From Bolinopsis microptera (Eukaryota; Ctenophora; Tentaculata; Lobata; Bolinopsidae): DNA of 64,000 nucleotides. The translations under genes and the position numbers were made by a program. The notes below the pieces were generated by a model. It saw only the letters and a list, made by a program, of their open reading frames with translations, did no database searches and had not been told where the DNA came from. The stretch spans positions 5,976,483 through 6,040,482 of the forward strand of contig NC_087077.1 of NCBI RefSeq assembly GCF_026151205.1, written 5' to 3'. Of this stretch, positions 55,501 to 64,000 are shown piece by piece. Every line of letters begins with the position of its first letter. The first letter of the stretch is position 1.

Positions 55501-58500
55501 AGTGCCTAAATATCTTGCTTATGTCAGCTGGTGAGTACAGTTGCAGTGCCTAAATATATTGCTAATGTCAGCTGGTGAGTACAGTTGCAGTGCCTAAATA
55601 TCTTCCTAATGTCAGCTGGTGAGTACAGTTGCAGTGCCTAAATATAGCGCTAATGTCAGCTGGTGAGTACAGTTGCAGTGCCTAAATCCCTTGCTAATGT
55701 CAGCTGGTGAGTACAGTTGCAGTGCCTAAATATATTGCTAATGTCAGCTGGTGAGTACAGTTGCAGTGCCTAAATATCTTCCTAATGTCAGCTGGTGAGT
55801 ACAGTTGCAGTGCCTAAATATAGCGCTAATGTCAGCTGGTGAGTACAGTTGCAGTGCCTAAATATCTTGCTAATGTCAGCTGGTGAGTACAGTTGCAGTG
55901 CCTAAATCCCTTGCTAATGTCAGCTGGTGAGTACCGTTGCAGTGCCTAAATCCCTTGCTAATGTCAGCTGGTGAGTACAGTTGCAGTGCCTCAATCCCTT
56001 GCTAATGTCAGCTGGTGAGTACAGTTGCAGTGCCTAAATCCCTTGCTAATGTCAGCTGGTGAGTACAGTTGCAGTGCCTAAATCCCTTGCTAATGTCAGC
56101 TGGTGAGTACAGTTGCAGTGCCTAAATATATTGCTAATGTCAGCTGGTGAGTACAGTTGCAGTGCCTAAATATCTTCCTAATGTCAGCTGGTGAGTACAG
56201 TTGCAGTGCCTAAATCCCTTGCTAATGTCAGCTGGTGAGTACAGTTGCAGTGCCTAAATCCCTTGCTAATGTCAGCTGGTGAGTACAGTTGCAGTGCCTC
56301 AATCCCTTGCTAATGTCAGCTGGTGAGTACAGTTGCAGTGCCTAAATCCCTTGCTAATGTCAGCTGGTGAGTACCGTTGCAGTGCCTAAATCCCTTGCTA
56401 ATGTCAGCTGGTGAGTACCGTTGCAGTGCCTAAATCCCTTGCTAATGTCAGCTGGTGAGTACAGTTGCAGTGCCTCAATCCCTTGCTAATGTCAGCTGGT
56501 GAGTACAGTTGCAGTGCCTAAATCCCTTGCTAATGTCAGCTGGTGAGTACAGTTGCAGTGCCTAAATCCCTTGCTAATGTCAGCTGGTGAGTACAGTTGC
56601 AGTGCCTCAATCCCTTGCTAATGTCAGCTGGTGAGTACCGTTGCAGTGCCTAAATCCCTTGCTAATGTCAGCTGGTGAGTACAGTTGCAGTGCCTCAATC
56701 CCTTGCTAATGTCAGCTGGTGAGTACAGTTGCAGTGCCTAAATCCCTTGCTAATGTCAGCTGGTGAGTACAGTTGCAGTGCCTCAATCCCTTGCTAATGT
56801 CAGCTGGTGAGTACCGTTGCAGTGCCTAAATCCCTTGCTAATGTCAGCTGGTGAGTACAGTTGCAGTGCCTAAATATATTGCTAATGTCAGCTGGTGAGT
56901 ACAGTTGCAGTGCCTAAATATCTTACTAATGTCAGCTGGTGAGTACAGTTGCAGTGCCTAAATCCCTTGCTAATGTCAGCTGGTGAGTACAGTTGCAGTG
57001 CCTCAATCCCTTGCTAATGTCAGCTGGTGAGTACAGTTGCAGTGCCTAAATCCCTTGCTAATGTCAGCTGGTGAGTACAGTTGCAGTGCCTAAATCCCTT
57101 GCTAATGTCAGCTGGTGAGTACAGTTGCAGTGCCTCAATCCCTTGCTAATGTCAGCTGGTGAGTACAGTTGCAGTGCCTAAATCCCTTGCTAATGTCAGC
57201 TGGTGAGTACAGTTGCAGTGCCTCAATCCCTTGCTAATGTCAGCTGGTGAGTACAGTTGCAGTGCCTAAATCCCTTGCTAATGTCAGCTGGTGAGTACAG
57301 TTGCAGTGCCTAAATCCCTTGCTAATGTCAGCTGGTGAGTACCGTTGCAGTGCCTAAATCCCTTGCTAATGTCAGCTGGTGAGTACAGTTGCAGTGCCTA
57401 AATATCTTCCTAATGTCAGCTGGTGAGTACAGTTGCAGTGCCTAAATCCCTTGCTAATGTCAGCTGGTGAGTACAGTTGCAGTGCCTAAATCCCTTCCTA
57501 ATGTCAGCTGGTGAGTACAGTTGCAGTGCCTAAATCCCTTGCTAATGTCAGCTGGTGAGTACAGTTGCAGTGCCTAAATCCCTTGCTAATGTCAGCTGGT
57601 GAGTACAGTTGCAGTGCCTAAATCCCTTGCTAATGTCAGCTGGTGAGTACAGTTGCAGTGCCTAAATCCCTTGCTAATGTCAGCTGGTGAGTACAGTTGC
57701 AGTGCCTAAATATCTTCCTAATGTCAGCTGGTGAGTACAGTTGCAGTGCCTAAATCCCTTGCTAATGTCAGCTGGTGAGTACAGTTGCAGTGCCTAAATA
57801 TATTGCTAATGTCAGCTGGTGAGTACAGTTGCAGTGCCTAAATATCTTCCTAATGTCAGCTGGTGAGTACAGTTGCAGTGCCTAAATATATTGCTAATGT
57901 CAGCTGGTGAGTACAGTTGCAGTGCCTAAATCCCTTGCTAATGTCAGCTGGTGAGTACAGTTGCAGTGCCTAAATATCTTGCTAATTTCAGCTGGTGAGT
58001 ACAGTTGCAGTGCCTAAATATCTTCCTAATGTCAGCTGGTGAGTACAGTTGCAGTGCCTAAATATATTGCTAATGTCAGCTGGTGAGTACAGTTGCAGTG
58101 CCTAAATATATTGCTAATGTCAGCTGGTGAGTACAGTTGCAGTGCCTAAATATCTTCCTAATGTCAGCTGGTGAGTACAGTTGCAGTGCCTAAATATCTT
58201 GCTAATGTCAGCTGGTGAGTACAGTTGCAGTGCCTAAATATCTTGCTAATGTCAGCTGGTGAGTACAGTTGCAGTGCCTAAATATATTGCTAATGTCAGC
58301 TGGTGAGTACAGTTGCAGTGCCTAAATATCTTCCTAATGTCAGCTAGTGAGTACAGTTGCAGTGCCTAAATCCCTTGCTAATGTCAGCTGATGAATACAG
58401 TTGCAGTGCCTAAATATATTGCTAATGTCAGCTGGTGAGTACAGTTGCAGTGCCTAAATATCTTCCTAATGTCAGCTGGTGAGTACAGTTGCAGTGCCTA

Positions 58501-61500
58501 AATCCCTTGCTAATGTCAGCTGGTGAGTACAGTTGCAGTGCCTAAATCCCTTGCTAATGTCAGCTGGTGAGTACAGTTGCAGTGCCTAAATATCTTCCTA
58601 ATGTCAGCTGGTGAGTACAGTTGCAGTGCCTAAATCCTTTGCTAATGTCAGCTGGTGAGTACAGTTGCAGTGCCTAAATATATTGCTAATGTCAGCTGGT
58701 GAGTACAGTTGCAGTGCCTAAATATCTTACTAATGTCAGCTGGTGAGTACAGTTGCAGTGCCTAAATCCCTTGCTAATGTCAGCTGGTGAGTACAGTTGC
58801 AGTGCCTAAATCCCTTGCTAATGTCAGCTGGTGAGTACAGTTGCAGTGCCTAAATCCCTTGCTAATGTCAGCTGGTGAGTACCGTTGCAGTGCCTAAATC
58901 CCTTGCTAATGTCAGCTGGTGAGTACAGTTGCAGTGCCTAAATATCTTCCTAATGTCAGCTGGTGAGTACAGTTGCAGTGCCTAAATCCCTTGCTAATGT
59001 CAGCTGGTGAGTACCGTTGCAGTGCCTAAATATATTGCTAATGTCAGCTGGTGAGTACAGTTGCAGTGCCTAAATATCTTACTAATGTCAGCTGGTGAGT
59101 ACAGTTGCAGTGCCTAAATATCTTCCTAATGTCAGCTGGTGAGTACAGTTGCAGTGCCTAAATATATTGCTAATGTCAGCTGGTGAGTACAGTTGCAGTG
59201 CCTAAATATATTGCTAATGTCAGCTGGTGAGTACAGTTGCAGTGCCTAAATATATTGCTAATGTCAGCTGGTGAGTACAGTTGCAGTGCCTAAATATCTT
59301 CCTAATGTCAGCTGGTGAGTACAGTTGCAGTGCCTAAATATATTGCTAATGTCAGCTGGTGAGTACAGTTGCAGTGCCTAAATATATTGCTAATGTCAGC
59401 TGGTGAGTACAGTTGCAGTGCCTAAATATCTTGCTAATGTCAGCTGGTGAGTACAGTTGCAGTGCCTAAATCCCTTGCTAATGTCAGCTGGTGAGTACAG
59501 TTGCAGTGCCTAAATCCCTTGCTAATGTCAGCTGGTGAGTACCGTTGCAGTGCCTAAATCCCTTGCTAATGTCAGCTGGTGAGTACAGTTGCAGTGCCTA
59601 AATATCTTGCTTATGTCAGCTGGTGAGTACAGTTGCAGTGCTTAAATATCTTCCTAATGTCAGCTGGTGAGTACAGTTGCAGTGCCTAAATATAGCGCTA
59701 ATGTCAGCTGGTGAGTGCGGCTTCGTTTAAACCAAAGAAAGTCTAGATCGAACATTTTAGTAGTAAAATGTAGTGTGAATATTACCAATTTGTCTCTATT
59801 TATCTAAACCGTGTTGTTTGCAGTATACCAGATCTCCGTGATGAACACAATGTTACGCTATGTTGGAACGGAGTCTCCCACGACGCAGCCTACAGAATAT
59901 TTGTTGTAAGTTAGTGCTCCCTACTAAACATTGCAACGTTGTAAGTTAGTGCTCCCTACTTAACACTGCAACGTTGTAAGTTAGTGCTGCCTACTAAACA
60001 CTGCAACGTTGTAAGTTAGTGCTCCCTACTAAACACTGCAACGTTGTAAGTTAGTGCTCCCTACTAAACACTGCAACGTTGTAAGTTAGTGCTCCCTACT
60101 AAACATTGCAACGTTTTAAGTTAGTGCTCCCTACTTAACACTGCAACGTTGTAAGTTAGTGCTCCCTACTAAACATTGCAACGTTGTAAGTTAGTGCTCC
60201 CTACTTAACACTGCAACGTTGTAAGTTAGTGCTCCCTACTAAACATTGCAACGTTGTAAGTTAGTGCTCCCTACTAAACTCTGCAACGTTGTAAGTTAGT
60301 GCTCCCTACTAAACACAGCAACGTTGTAAGTTAGTGCTCCCTACTAAACACTGCAACGTTGTAAGTTAGTGCTCCCTACTAAATGGAAAAATTAAGGCAC
60401 TAATGCCAAAAAGGCTACTGTTTTGTTTACCAATATCCTCAAATTCAAATAGACATGTTCATATTATAGTAGTGGTAAAAGTATAACAAATAGTTGTACA
60501 AATATGCTATTCCGATTTAATATGCCTTCAGTACTTTTTTATTTACGTTGATTTTAATTTCAGCTTATCTATGTCTTGTGTATAGGCCCCTTTGTGTTTT
60601 TCAACGCTCAAAAAACGACACTTCTGCAGATTTTTAGCTCTATCCTCAGACACACATGTAAGTAAATAGCCTACAAATACTAATACTATCAAAGCCCAGA
60701 TAGCAATTAATTATTTGCTTTAAAGCTTTAACACATCTATTAATTTTGATTAATTTGACTTATTTTGAACGCAAATAACCGCAGCATTCTTCATTATGGT
60801 AGTTATCGCCATTGACCGCATCATGAAACACAAACACGGTGTCCCAAAACCACAAGATGTAAAACCAGTCATCTTCGACAAAATACCAGATTTCATAGGT
60901 TTGTCATTTCTCATGTTGGATATTTTAAGAAATTGAAAGTCTTTTCAAATATAACGCACACAATGCGATTTAGACAATTAAACGACCTCTAAATATCTTT
61001 TATGTACAGGGGGGGGGGGGGGGGGGCCAAAAGTCAGTGTGCAAACGTTGGGTCTTTTACATCCGCCGTGTTTTATATTTAAGATTTTTTGCTTTGCAGA
61101 TGGAATTATGTACTTACTTGTTCGAGGATTCCGTGGCAAAAATTTTAAAATTCGGATATTTTAGACCACGCCCATTCAATATTAAAACGTCTTTATTGTT
61201 CTCTCTGAACAGGCTGGACAGTGGACACCTATTGTTTTCAGAGACGGTAGATTATTAAGTGTTGCATCTGATCTGAAAAAATGAGGCAACACAGATTAGA
61301 AATGATGAAGTTATCAAACTTTTGTGTATCTCGTTACTAAAGTTGACTGGGTTATTATGTGACACCGTGACACGACACCTTAATTGGGCACCCTCAACAA
61401 TTCCCGTAATGTTTAACGGGGTGGTTAACGGGGTCACCTAATCACGTGATTAGGTAAACCAATCACTTTGTGGATATTGAAATAGATTTCAAATTAATCT

Positions 61501-63880
61501 GACTGCATCTAACTCAATTTAAATTATATTCACTTACGAAGGAAATTATTAACTGCTTTTGGTGAACTATCTGAACAAAATACAATTGAACAATGTGTTA
61601 CTTTACAGGAGTGAGTGTCTACTGTTTCATGTGCCAGCACTCTCTTCCTTCCTTCATAACTCCCATGAAGAACCAGAACAGAGCCACTCCCGTCCTCCTC
61701 TCTGCCTTGGCTGCCTGTCTCGGTATCTACGCTGTCGTCTGCTATACGGCTACTTTCTCCTTTGAAAACCTTGAGGTTTGCAAGGAGTACAACAAATTTA
61801 AATACTGTGAAAAATCGTTTTTCAAAACATCTTTGCCAGCAATTCCCATCGTATCAGTGTTTATTTAATTTGATCGGTGTTTATTTAATTTGATATCCGA
61901 GTCCAGCATCACTTTCAATTCAACAAATTTGCAAATACGTTATAGACTTACAGATTTACAGTGGTTTGCGTTCTCAATTTTTTCCCGATCCATGACTCAA
62001 GTGCCGTAGGCACAAAAGAGTCAACAAGGGTTAGCGAACGAGGTTTTTTTTTGTATATTAGGATGCAATGAAACTATCGGACTACGATGAATGGGGACTT
62101 GCCACCCCATGGCAATATTAAAATATATCGACTTTGTGACATCGTTTCCTGTTAATATAAAACTCCGTTACAAACTGAACTGGGATCTGGTAATACTACA
62201 CCTCAAGTCAATAAAATATGATAGGGTGATGTATTTAGACTCATGCAAATGTTTATGTAATCTATTCTAATAATCTCGAAATGTCCGTATGTGTGTAATT
62301 CCAGAGCGGCTCAATCAAGAAAACGGTTAAAGTTATGGGACTGGTTTTTTTCGGTATAGTTTAGACAAAACTCTGACGAAGTCAATAAGCAAAGCTTTTC
62401 TAAATCAACCGGTGGTAAGTGGTTTAATTGATGGTTTTGTACCCCAAATGTGGTAATATTACTGAAGTGTCTCACTTTTTTTTCACACTCTCTCTCTCTA
62501 ACACTATCCCTCCCCATTTACAGCTCCCCTAATTCTCTAATTACAGCTCTGGTATATAATTAGGTAATTTGGCATTAGAGCCAGAAGCCGCAAGTTTGCC
62601 TATTAAGTATTACTATTGGATACATGTTGTGCGCTCACTAAATACGCGAATTTTGGCAAAAATTGTTGCTTCAAATCAATTTTATTAACATTAACAATAA
62701 AACTTCGCTAATTTCCTTAATATAAGTACTTCGGTGAACTGTCGAACTCTGTTCAAATCAGTCACACACTAATTTCCCCTGCATACAAGTACTGCACCCC
62801 CGTCGGCATTTCGAATTCTATACGGGGGAGGGGTCTGGCAAATGCTGACGTCATTAGGGGTCGTTCACATATTATCAGAGATAAAATAATAAAAATTACC
62901 ATTTTTCACCACAACTGTGAAATTATGCCAGTGTCTGAGAATACACGCTGAGGATATATGGTAGCTTGCGTCTGTAAGGGAGCGCAATTTGATCGCTGGC
63001 CCGTTTAGTTTCTATGGTATTGGTAATTATCTTAGAACATTTATTTTGCGCGTTATTTTGGATTAATTGGCTGTCGGTCACGGTGCGCGCAGATATGTAA
63101 ACATTTTGACCTTTTAATTTCGAGTTAGTATAACATAAAGTATCATGCACAGATCCGTTTCAGCTTGCTTAAGCAATATTAGCATAGGCCTAGGCACTAG
63201 GGTTACATAGAATTAGAAATAAAAAATTGTTTTCATAATCAACATGGCCATGGGATATAATATTAATATGAGACGCCATCATGGATCGGGAAATTGAGCG
63301 GCCATCCACTTAAGAAATACGGCCGCATTTCTTGTTTTACAGTTACATTGGAACGAGAGGCTATTTGATCATGATGAGTTGACTTTGCCGATATCATGAT
63401 TATTTTGGTGGCAAGAAATAAAGAGACTTTCAGAGGAATCCAACGTAAATGTTCACCCTTTTCAGGACGTTTACACGCTGAATTTTGCAAACTTTGGCGT
63501 GATACCTATCCGATATTTTTTGGAGCTGTACCCGGTGTTCTGTCTGACCGCCAGCTACCCGATCATCGGTATCACACTCAGGAACAATCTCAAAACTCTT
63601 TTTTCCAAAGAAGAATATCCCTGGCTCGTTGACAGGGTGAGTTCATAAGCCTTGCAAAATCGAAGACTAATTTATTAACAAAATTGAAACACTTTACGGT
63701 TTTTTAGTTCTTACACGAATCCCTCAGGTGGTATTTCCACTCCTGACGATAATCCCACCGACTATTATTGGTATGTGTACGGAGAATGTGGAGTTCCTGG
63801 TCTCGTACACGGGTGCGTTTAGTGGTGCGGCCATTCAGTACATCATACCTGCCTGCTTCGTCCTCCTCGGCAGGATTAAG
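46521..63880 (+). CDS. TMEM104: TMEM104-like gene span (3' end outside the window)
   Basis: TMEM104 is a multi-pass membrane protein of the amino-acid transporter fold (SLC38/APC-related); its substrate is not known to me. Thirteen exons, all phase-compatible, give 432 residues here. Landmarks in order: FVFNLLLGAGALALPAAFAD AGWLV (first transmembrane helix), MAEIFFNK, VGVVLFYVAVIIYLYGDLAI, YCFMCQHSLPSFITPM, DVYTLNFANF, and YTGAFSGAAIQYIIPACFVL. Each matches the human protein in the same order. The final transmembrane helices are missing because the window ends. Introns are packed with tandem repeats and TIR elements, including a 6.9-kb minisatellite. Confidence 0.92.
46590..46858. repeat. 9-bp CTAGTGAAC / CTAGTGATC array at the exon 1 donor
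   Basis: About 29 units beginning within ten bases of the donor GTAAGC. The 9-mer period leaves both strands open, so the Leu-Val-Asn and Arg-Phe-Thr frames are artefacts. Confidence 0.93.
46857..47580 (-). mobile_element. Poly-G TIR element, copy 1
   Basis: Starts with a G run followed by TCAAAAGTCAGTGCACATAC. Its far end (TTGGCGACAGAATCCTCGAA, inverse of the left interior of copy 2) lies just upstream of exon 2. It is in opposite orientation to copy 2 (48015-48818). Confidence 0.75.
47625..47746 (+). CDS. TMEM104: TMEM104-like exon 2 (first membrane helix)
   Basis: Acceptor TTGTTTTTCAG, donor AG|GTTTGT, phase 0 in, 2 out. Encodes MAFIFVFNLLLGAGALALPA then AFADAGWLVSTVLLVILCFA. The GAGALALPAAF motif is the family's first transmembrane helix. 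Confidence 0.93.
47764..47900 (+). repeat. Duplicated acceptor junction before TMEM104-like exon 3
   Basis: The block GGATGGCTATCTCTTTAATC then TTCTCAG|TTTCGTTTCAGCCTCGTTCA recurs about 59 bp later as the real acceptor and exon start, and the exon itself contains GGGATGGCTATCGC. So exon sequence, pyrimidine tract and acceptor have been duplicated in tandem. The first copy has a variant TTTCGTTTC and a GAATGG change. Confidence 0.88.
47855..47978 (+). CDS. TMEM104: TMEM104-like exon 3
   Basis: Acceptor ATCTTTTCAG, donor AAT|GTGAGT. Encodes SFVSASFMCEGMAIANVLQN then VACPKKNDNVTETEQLLAGS. The MCEGMAIAN part corresponds to VMEAMAAAN in human TMEM104. Confidence 0.9.
48015..48818 (+). mobile_element. 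Poly-G TIR element, copy 2 (about 800 bp)
   Basis: Ends are inverse: CAGGGGG(G)n CAAAAGTTAGTGCACATAA and TGTACACTGACTTTTGCC(C)n. The interior is inverse to 46857-47580. No ORF. Flanks are TA-rich, suggesting a TA-target element, but the exact TSD is unclear. Confidence 0.8.
49145..49390. repeat. GTAGTAACT array just before TMEM104-like exon 4
   Basis: About 26 units of GTAACTATA / GTAACTGTA 9-mers, ending about 20 bp before the exon 4 acceptor. Confidence 0.93.
49412..49459 (+). CDS. TMEM104: TMEM104-like exon 4 (48 nt)
   Basis: Phase 0 at both ends; acceptor CTCTGGATCAG (weak tract), donor TCG|GTAAGA. Encodes GLQLLKYEFSDYESDS. It fits the acidic cytoplasmic loop (human STASDSDV). The alternative acceptor TATATAG at 49384 would give an immediate stop. 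Confidence 0.65.
49735..50195. repeat. Dispersed repeat with internal insertion (partner 45420-45760)
   Basis: Same family as 45420-45760. Carries an extra segment (about 49775-49905) whose end (TCTCAAATTATTTGTTATAT through GAAAGTATTAAAACT) recurs at 52569-52615. Confidence 0.75.
50196..51153. other. TMEM104-like intron, no further gene
   Basis: Contains a G tract (about 50454-50473) and otherwise unremarkable AT-rich sequence. Confidence 0.4.
51154..51180 (+). CDS. TMEM104: Possible TMEM104-like 27-nt microexon
   Basis: CATTACACAG|GGGGCTCCAG through GGATCA|GTAAAA, phase 0 on both sides, encoding GAPGTASGS. It would lie in the disordered loop. The donor is weak, so it may be optional or false. 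Confidence 0.4.
51770..51800 (+). CDS. TMEM104: TMEM104-like exon (31 nt)
   Basis: Acceptor TTTTTTCAG, donor G|GTAGGT. Encodes AEMAEIFFNK, equivalent to VEMGQMASMFFNK in human TMEM104; phase fits the next exon. Confidence 0.85.
51801..52703. other. TMEM104-like intron
   Basis: AT-rich. 52569-52615 repeats the segment also found at 49855-49900. No other feature recognised. Confidence 0.4.
52704..52803 (+). CDS. TMEM104: TMEM104-like exon; its 3' edge seeds the 44-bp array
   Basis: Acceptor TAATTTCAG, donor CTG|GTGAGT. Encodes VGVVLFYVAVIIYLYGDLAI then YTVAVPKSLANVS, an almost exact family match (human YLYGDLAIYAAAVP). The last 38 nt, starting at ACAGTCGCAGTGCC, are copied in each downstream repeat unit. 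Confidence 0.93.
52804..59716 (+). repeat. 44-bp minisatellite copying exon end plus splice donor, about 157 units
   Basis: Unit: GTGAGTACAGTTGCAGTGCC then TAAATCCCTTGCTAATGTCA then GCTG, that is, the donor GTGAGT plus 38 exon bases. First donor at 52804, last at 59711; one 43-bp unit near 54190. The main variable window is after CCTAAAT: CCCTTGC, ATCTTGC, ATATTGC, ATCTTCC, ATAGCGC, and the CTCAATCCC form. 6.9 kb, the largest feature in the window. Any downstream donor would extend the exon through an in-frame TGA (TGG TGA at the first junction). Confidence 0.98.
59824..59905 (+). CDS. TMEM104: TMEM104-like exon
   Basis: Acceptor TTGTTTGCAG, donor GTT|GTAAGT. Joins the previous exon as a Cys codon and encodes IPDLRDEHNVTLCWNGVSHD then AAYRIFV. 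CW..V..DAYRIY is the matching human landmark. N-linked site NVT is in the predicted lumenal loop. Confidence 0.88.
59906..60383 (+). repeat. 35-bp minisatellite carrying a splice donor, about 13.6 units
   Basis: Unit GTAAGTTAGTGCTCCCTACT then AAACACTGCAACGTT. Starts exactly at the donor. Every unit keeps GTT|GTAAGT, but only these three exon bases are shared. Variants: ACTTAACAC, AAACATTG. Confidence 0.96.
60564..60657 (+). CDS. TMEM104: TMEM104-like exon
   Basis: Acceptor TTTAATTTCAG, donor T|GTAAGT. Encodes LIYVLCIGPFVFFNAQKTTL then LQIFSSILRHT, matching human LLLGPFTFFDVQKTKYLQIL. Confidence 0.9.
60785..60898 (+). CDS. TMEM104: TMEM104-like exon
   Basis: Acceptor ATAACCGCAG, donor G|GTTTGT. 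Encodes SFFIMVVIAIDRIMKHKHGV through FDKIPDFI: a membrane helix followed by a basic loop. Confidence 0.85.
61009..61445 (+). mobile_element. Poly-G TIR element, copy 3 (3' truncated)
   Basis: TACAGGGGG(G)n CCAAAAGTCAGTGTGCAAAC then GGGTCTTTTACATCCGCCGTG, parallel to copy 2. The right poly-C end is not seen. Confidence 0.75.
61609..61775 (+). CDS. TMEM104: TMEM104-like exon with the CQHSLPS motif
   Basis: Acceptor TTACTTTACAG, donor GAG|GTTTGC. Encodes GVSVYCFMCQHSLPSFITPM through CYTATFSFENLE. Human has GVCVYSFMCQHSLPSLITPV here. Confidence 0.94.
61776..63465. other. TMEM104-like intron with dispersed repeats
   Basis: Includes copies related to 40620-40745 (62055-62165), 3228-3400 (62295-62470) and 41145-41180 (62910-62950), and a lone AGGGGTCGTTCACATATTA end at 62856. 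Confidence 0.55.
63466..63636 (+). CDS. TMEM104: TMEM104-like exon
   Basis: Acceptor CCCTTTTCAG, donor AGG|GTGAGT, 57 codons, phase 0. Encodes DVYTLNFANFGVIPIRYFLE, FCLTASYPIIGITLRNNLKT and EEYPWLVDR; human MYTLNFARCDVV...FPIIAVTLRNNWKTLF. Confidence 0.94.
63728..63880 (+). CDS. TMEM104: TMEM104-like exon (last in window)
   Basis: Acceptor ATCCCTCAG, donor AAG|GTAACC, 51 codons, phase 0. Encodes VVFPLLTIIPPTIIGMCTEN, VEFLVSYTGAFSGAAIQYII and PACFVLLGRIK. The remaining C-terminal helices must lie beyond 64000. Confidence 0.93.
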
Positions 63881-64000
63881 GTAACCCATACCACATACGC
63901 AGGGGCGGGGGCTTTACCGGTCATTATGAAATTTTACTTCACGAGGAGGGCGATGATTTCTCTTTAATTATTTGTAAATCAATCATTATAAATGGGGTGG

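Noticed and set aside
52804-59716. A CRISPR array
   Set aside because: Units are contiguous 44-mers without unique spacers, in an animal intron, and are copies of the adjacent exon end.

Overview
This window looks like nuclear DNA of an invertebrate animal. Its genes have many introns with standard GT/AG splice sites. The recognisable proteins are animal ones: CEP192, TMEM104, an arylsulfatase A-like enzyme, and a rabaptin with a FYVE domain. The intergenic and intronic DNA is AT-rich and full of LINEs, TIR elements and tandem repeats. I cannot name the species; a sponge, a cnidarian or another early-branching or marine invertebrate would all fit.

Layout. 1-1.5 kb: a broken non-LTR reverse transcriptase. 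1.8-9.9 kb: gene-poor DNA with a 42-bp minisatellite, a long TG tract and a nest of foldback/MITE elements, two of which have clear 10-bp target duplications. 9.9-10.9 kb: a decayed L1/Tx1-like ORF2 tail. 11.9-14.1 kb: a 2.2-kb inverted structure with a conserved dyad box about every 150 bp. 15.2-23.2 kb: an 8,000-bp hAT-like insertion with a 15-bp TIR and an 8-bp TSD. It carries an apparently intact minus-strand LINE: ORF1 is a 595-aa AlkB dioxygenase plus SGNH esterase protein, and ORF2 is a 1200-aa PHD-endonuclease-reverse transcriptase.

Genes on the plus strand. CEP192-like gene: about 23.7-36.9 kb, with a possible first coding exon at 14.8 kb. Arylsulfatase A-like gene: single coding exon, 38.8-40.3 kb. 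Rabaptin-5-like gene ending in a FYVE finger: single coding exon, 42.3-44.0 kb. TMEM104 (SLC38-related transporter-like): 46.5 kb to beyond the last solid exon at 63.88 kb. The exons of the two large genes were joined by reading-frame phase and by remembered similarity to the vertebrate proteins.

The most striking pattern is in the introns of CEP192 and TMEM104. Several minisatellites begin exactly at a splice junction, and three of them copy exon-edge sequence together with the splice site: 43 bp x about 47 (donor), 44 bp x about 157 (donor), and 69 bp x 9 (acceptor). Others begin at the donor without copying exon (9-mers after 25633 and after 46583; 35 bp x about 13.6 after 59905). One exon acceptor is also duplicated (about 47.8 kb). 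Two features stand out as possibly under-described: these splice-site-amplifying minisatellites and the AlkB-esterase LINE.
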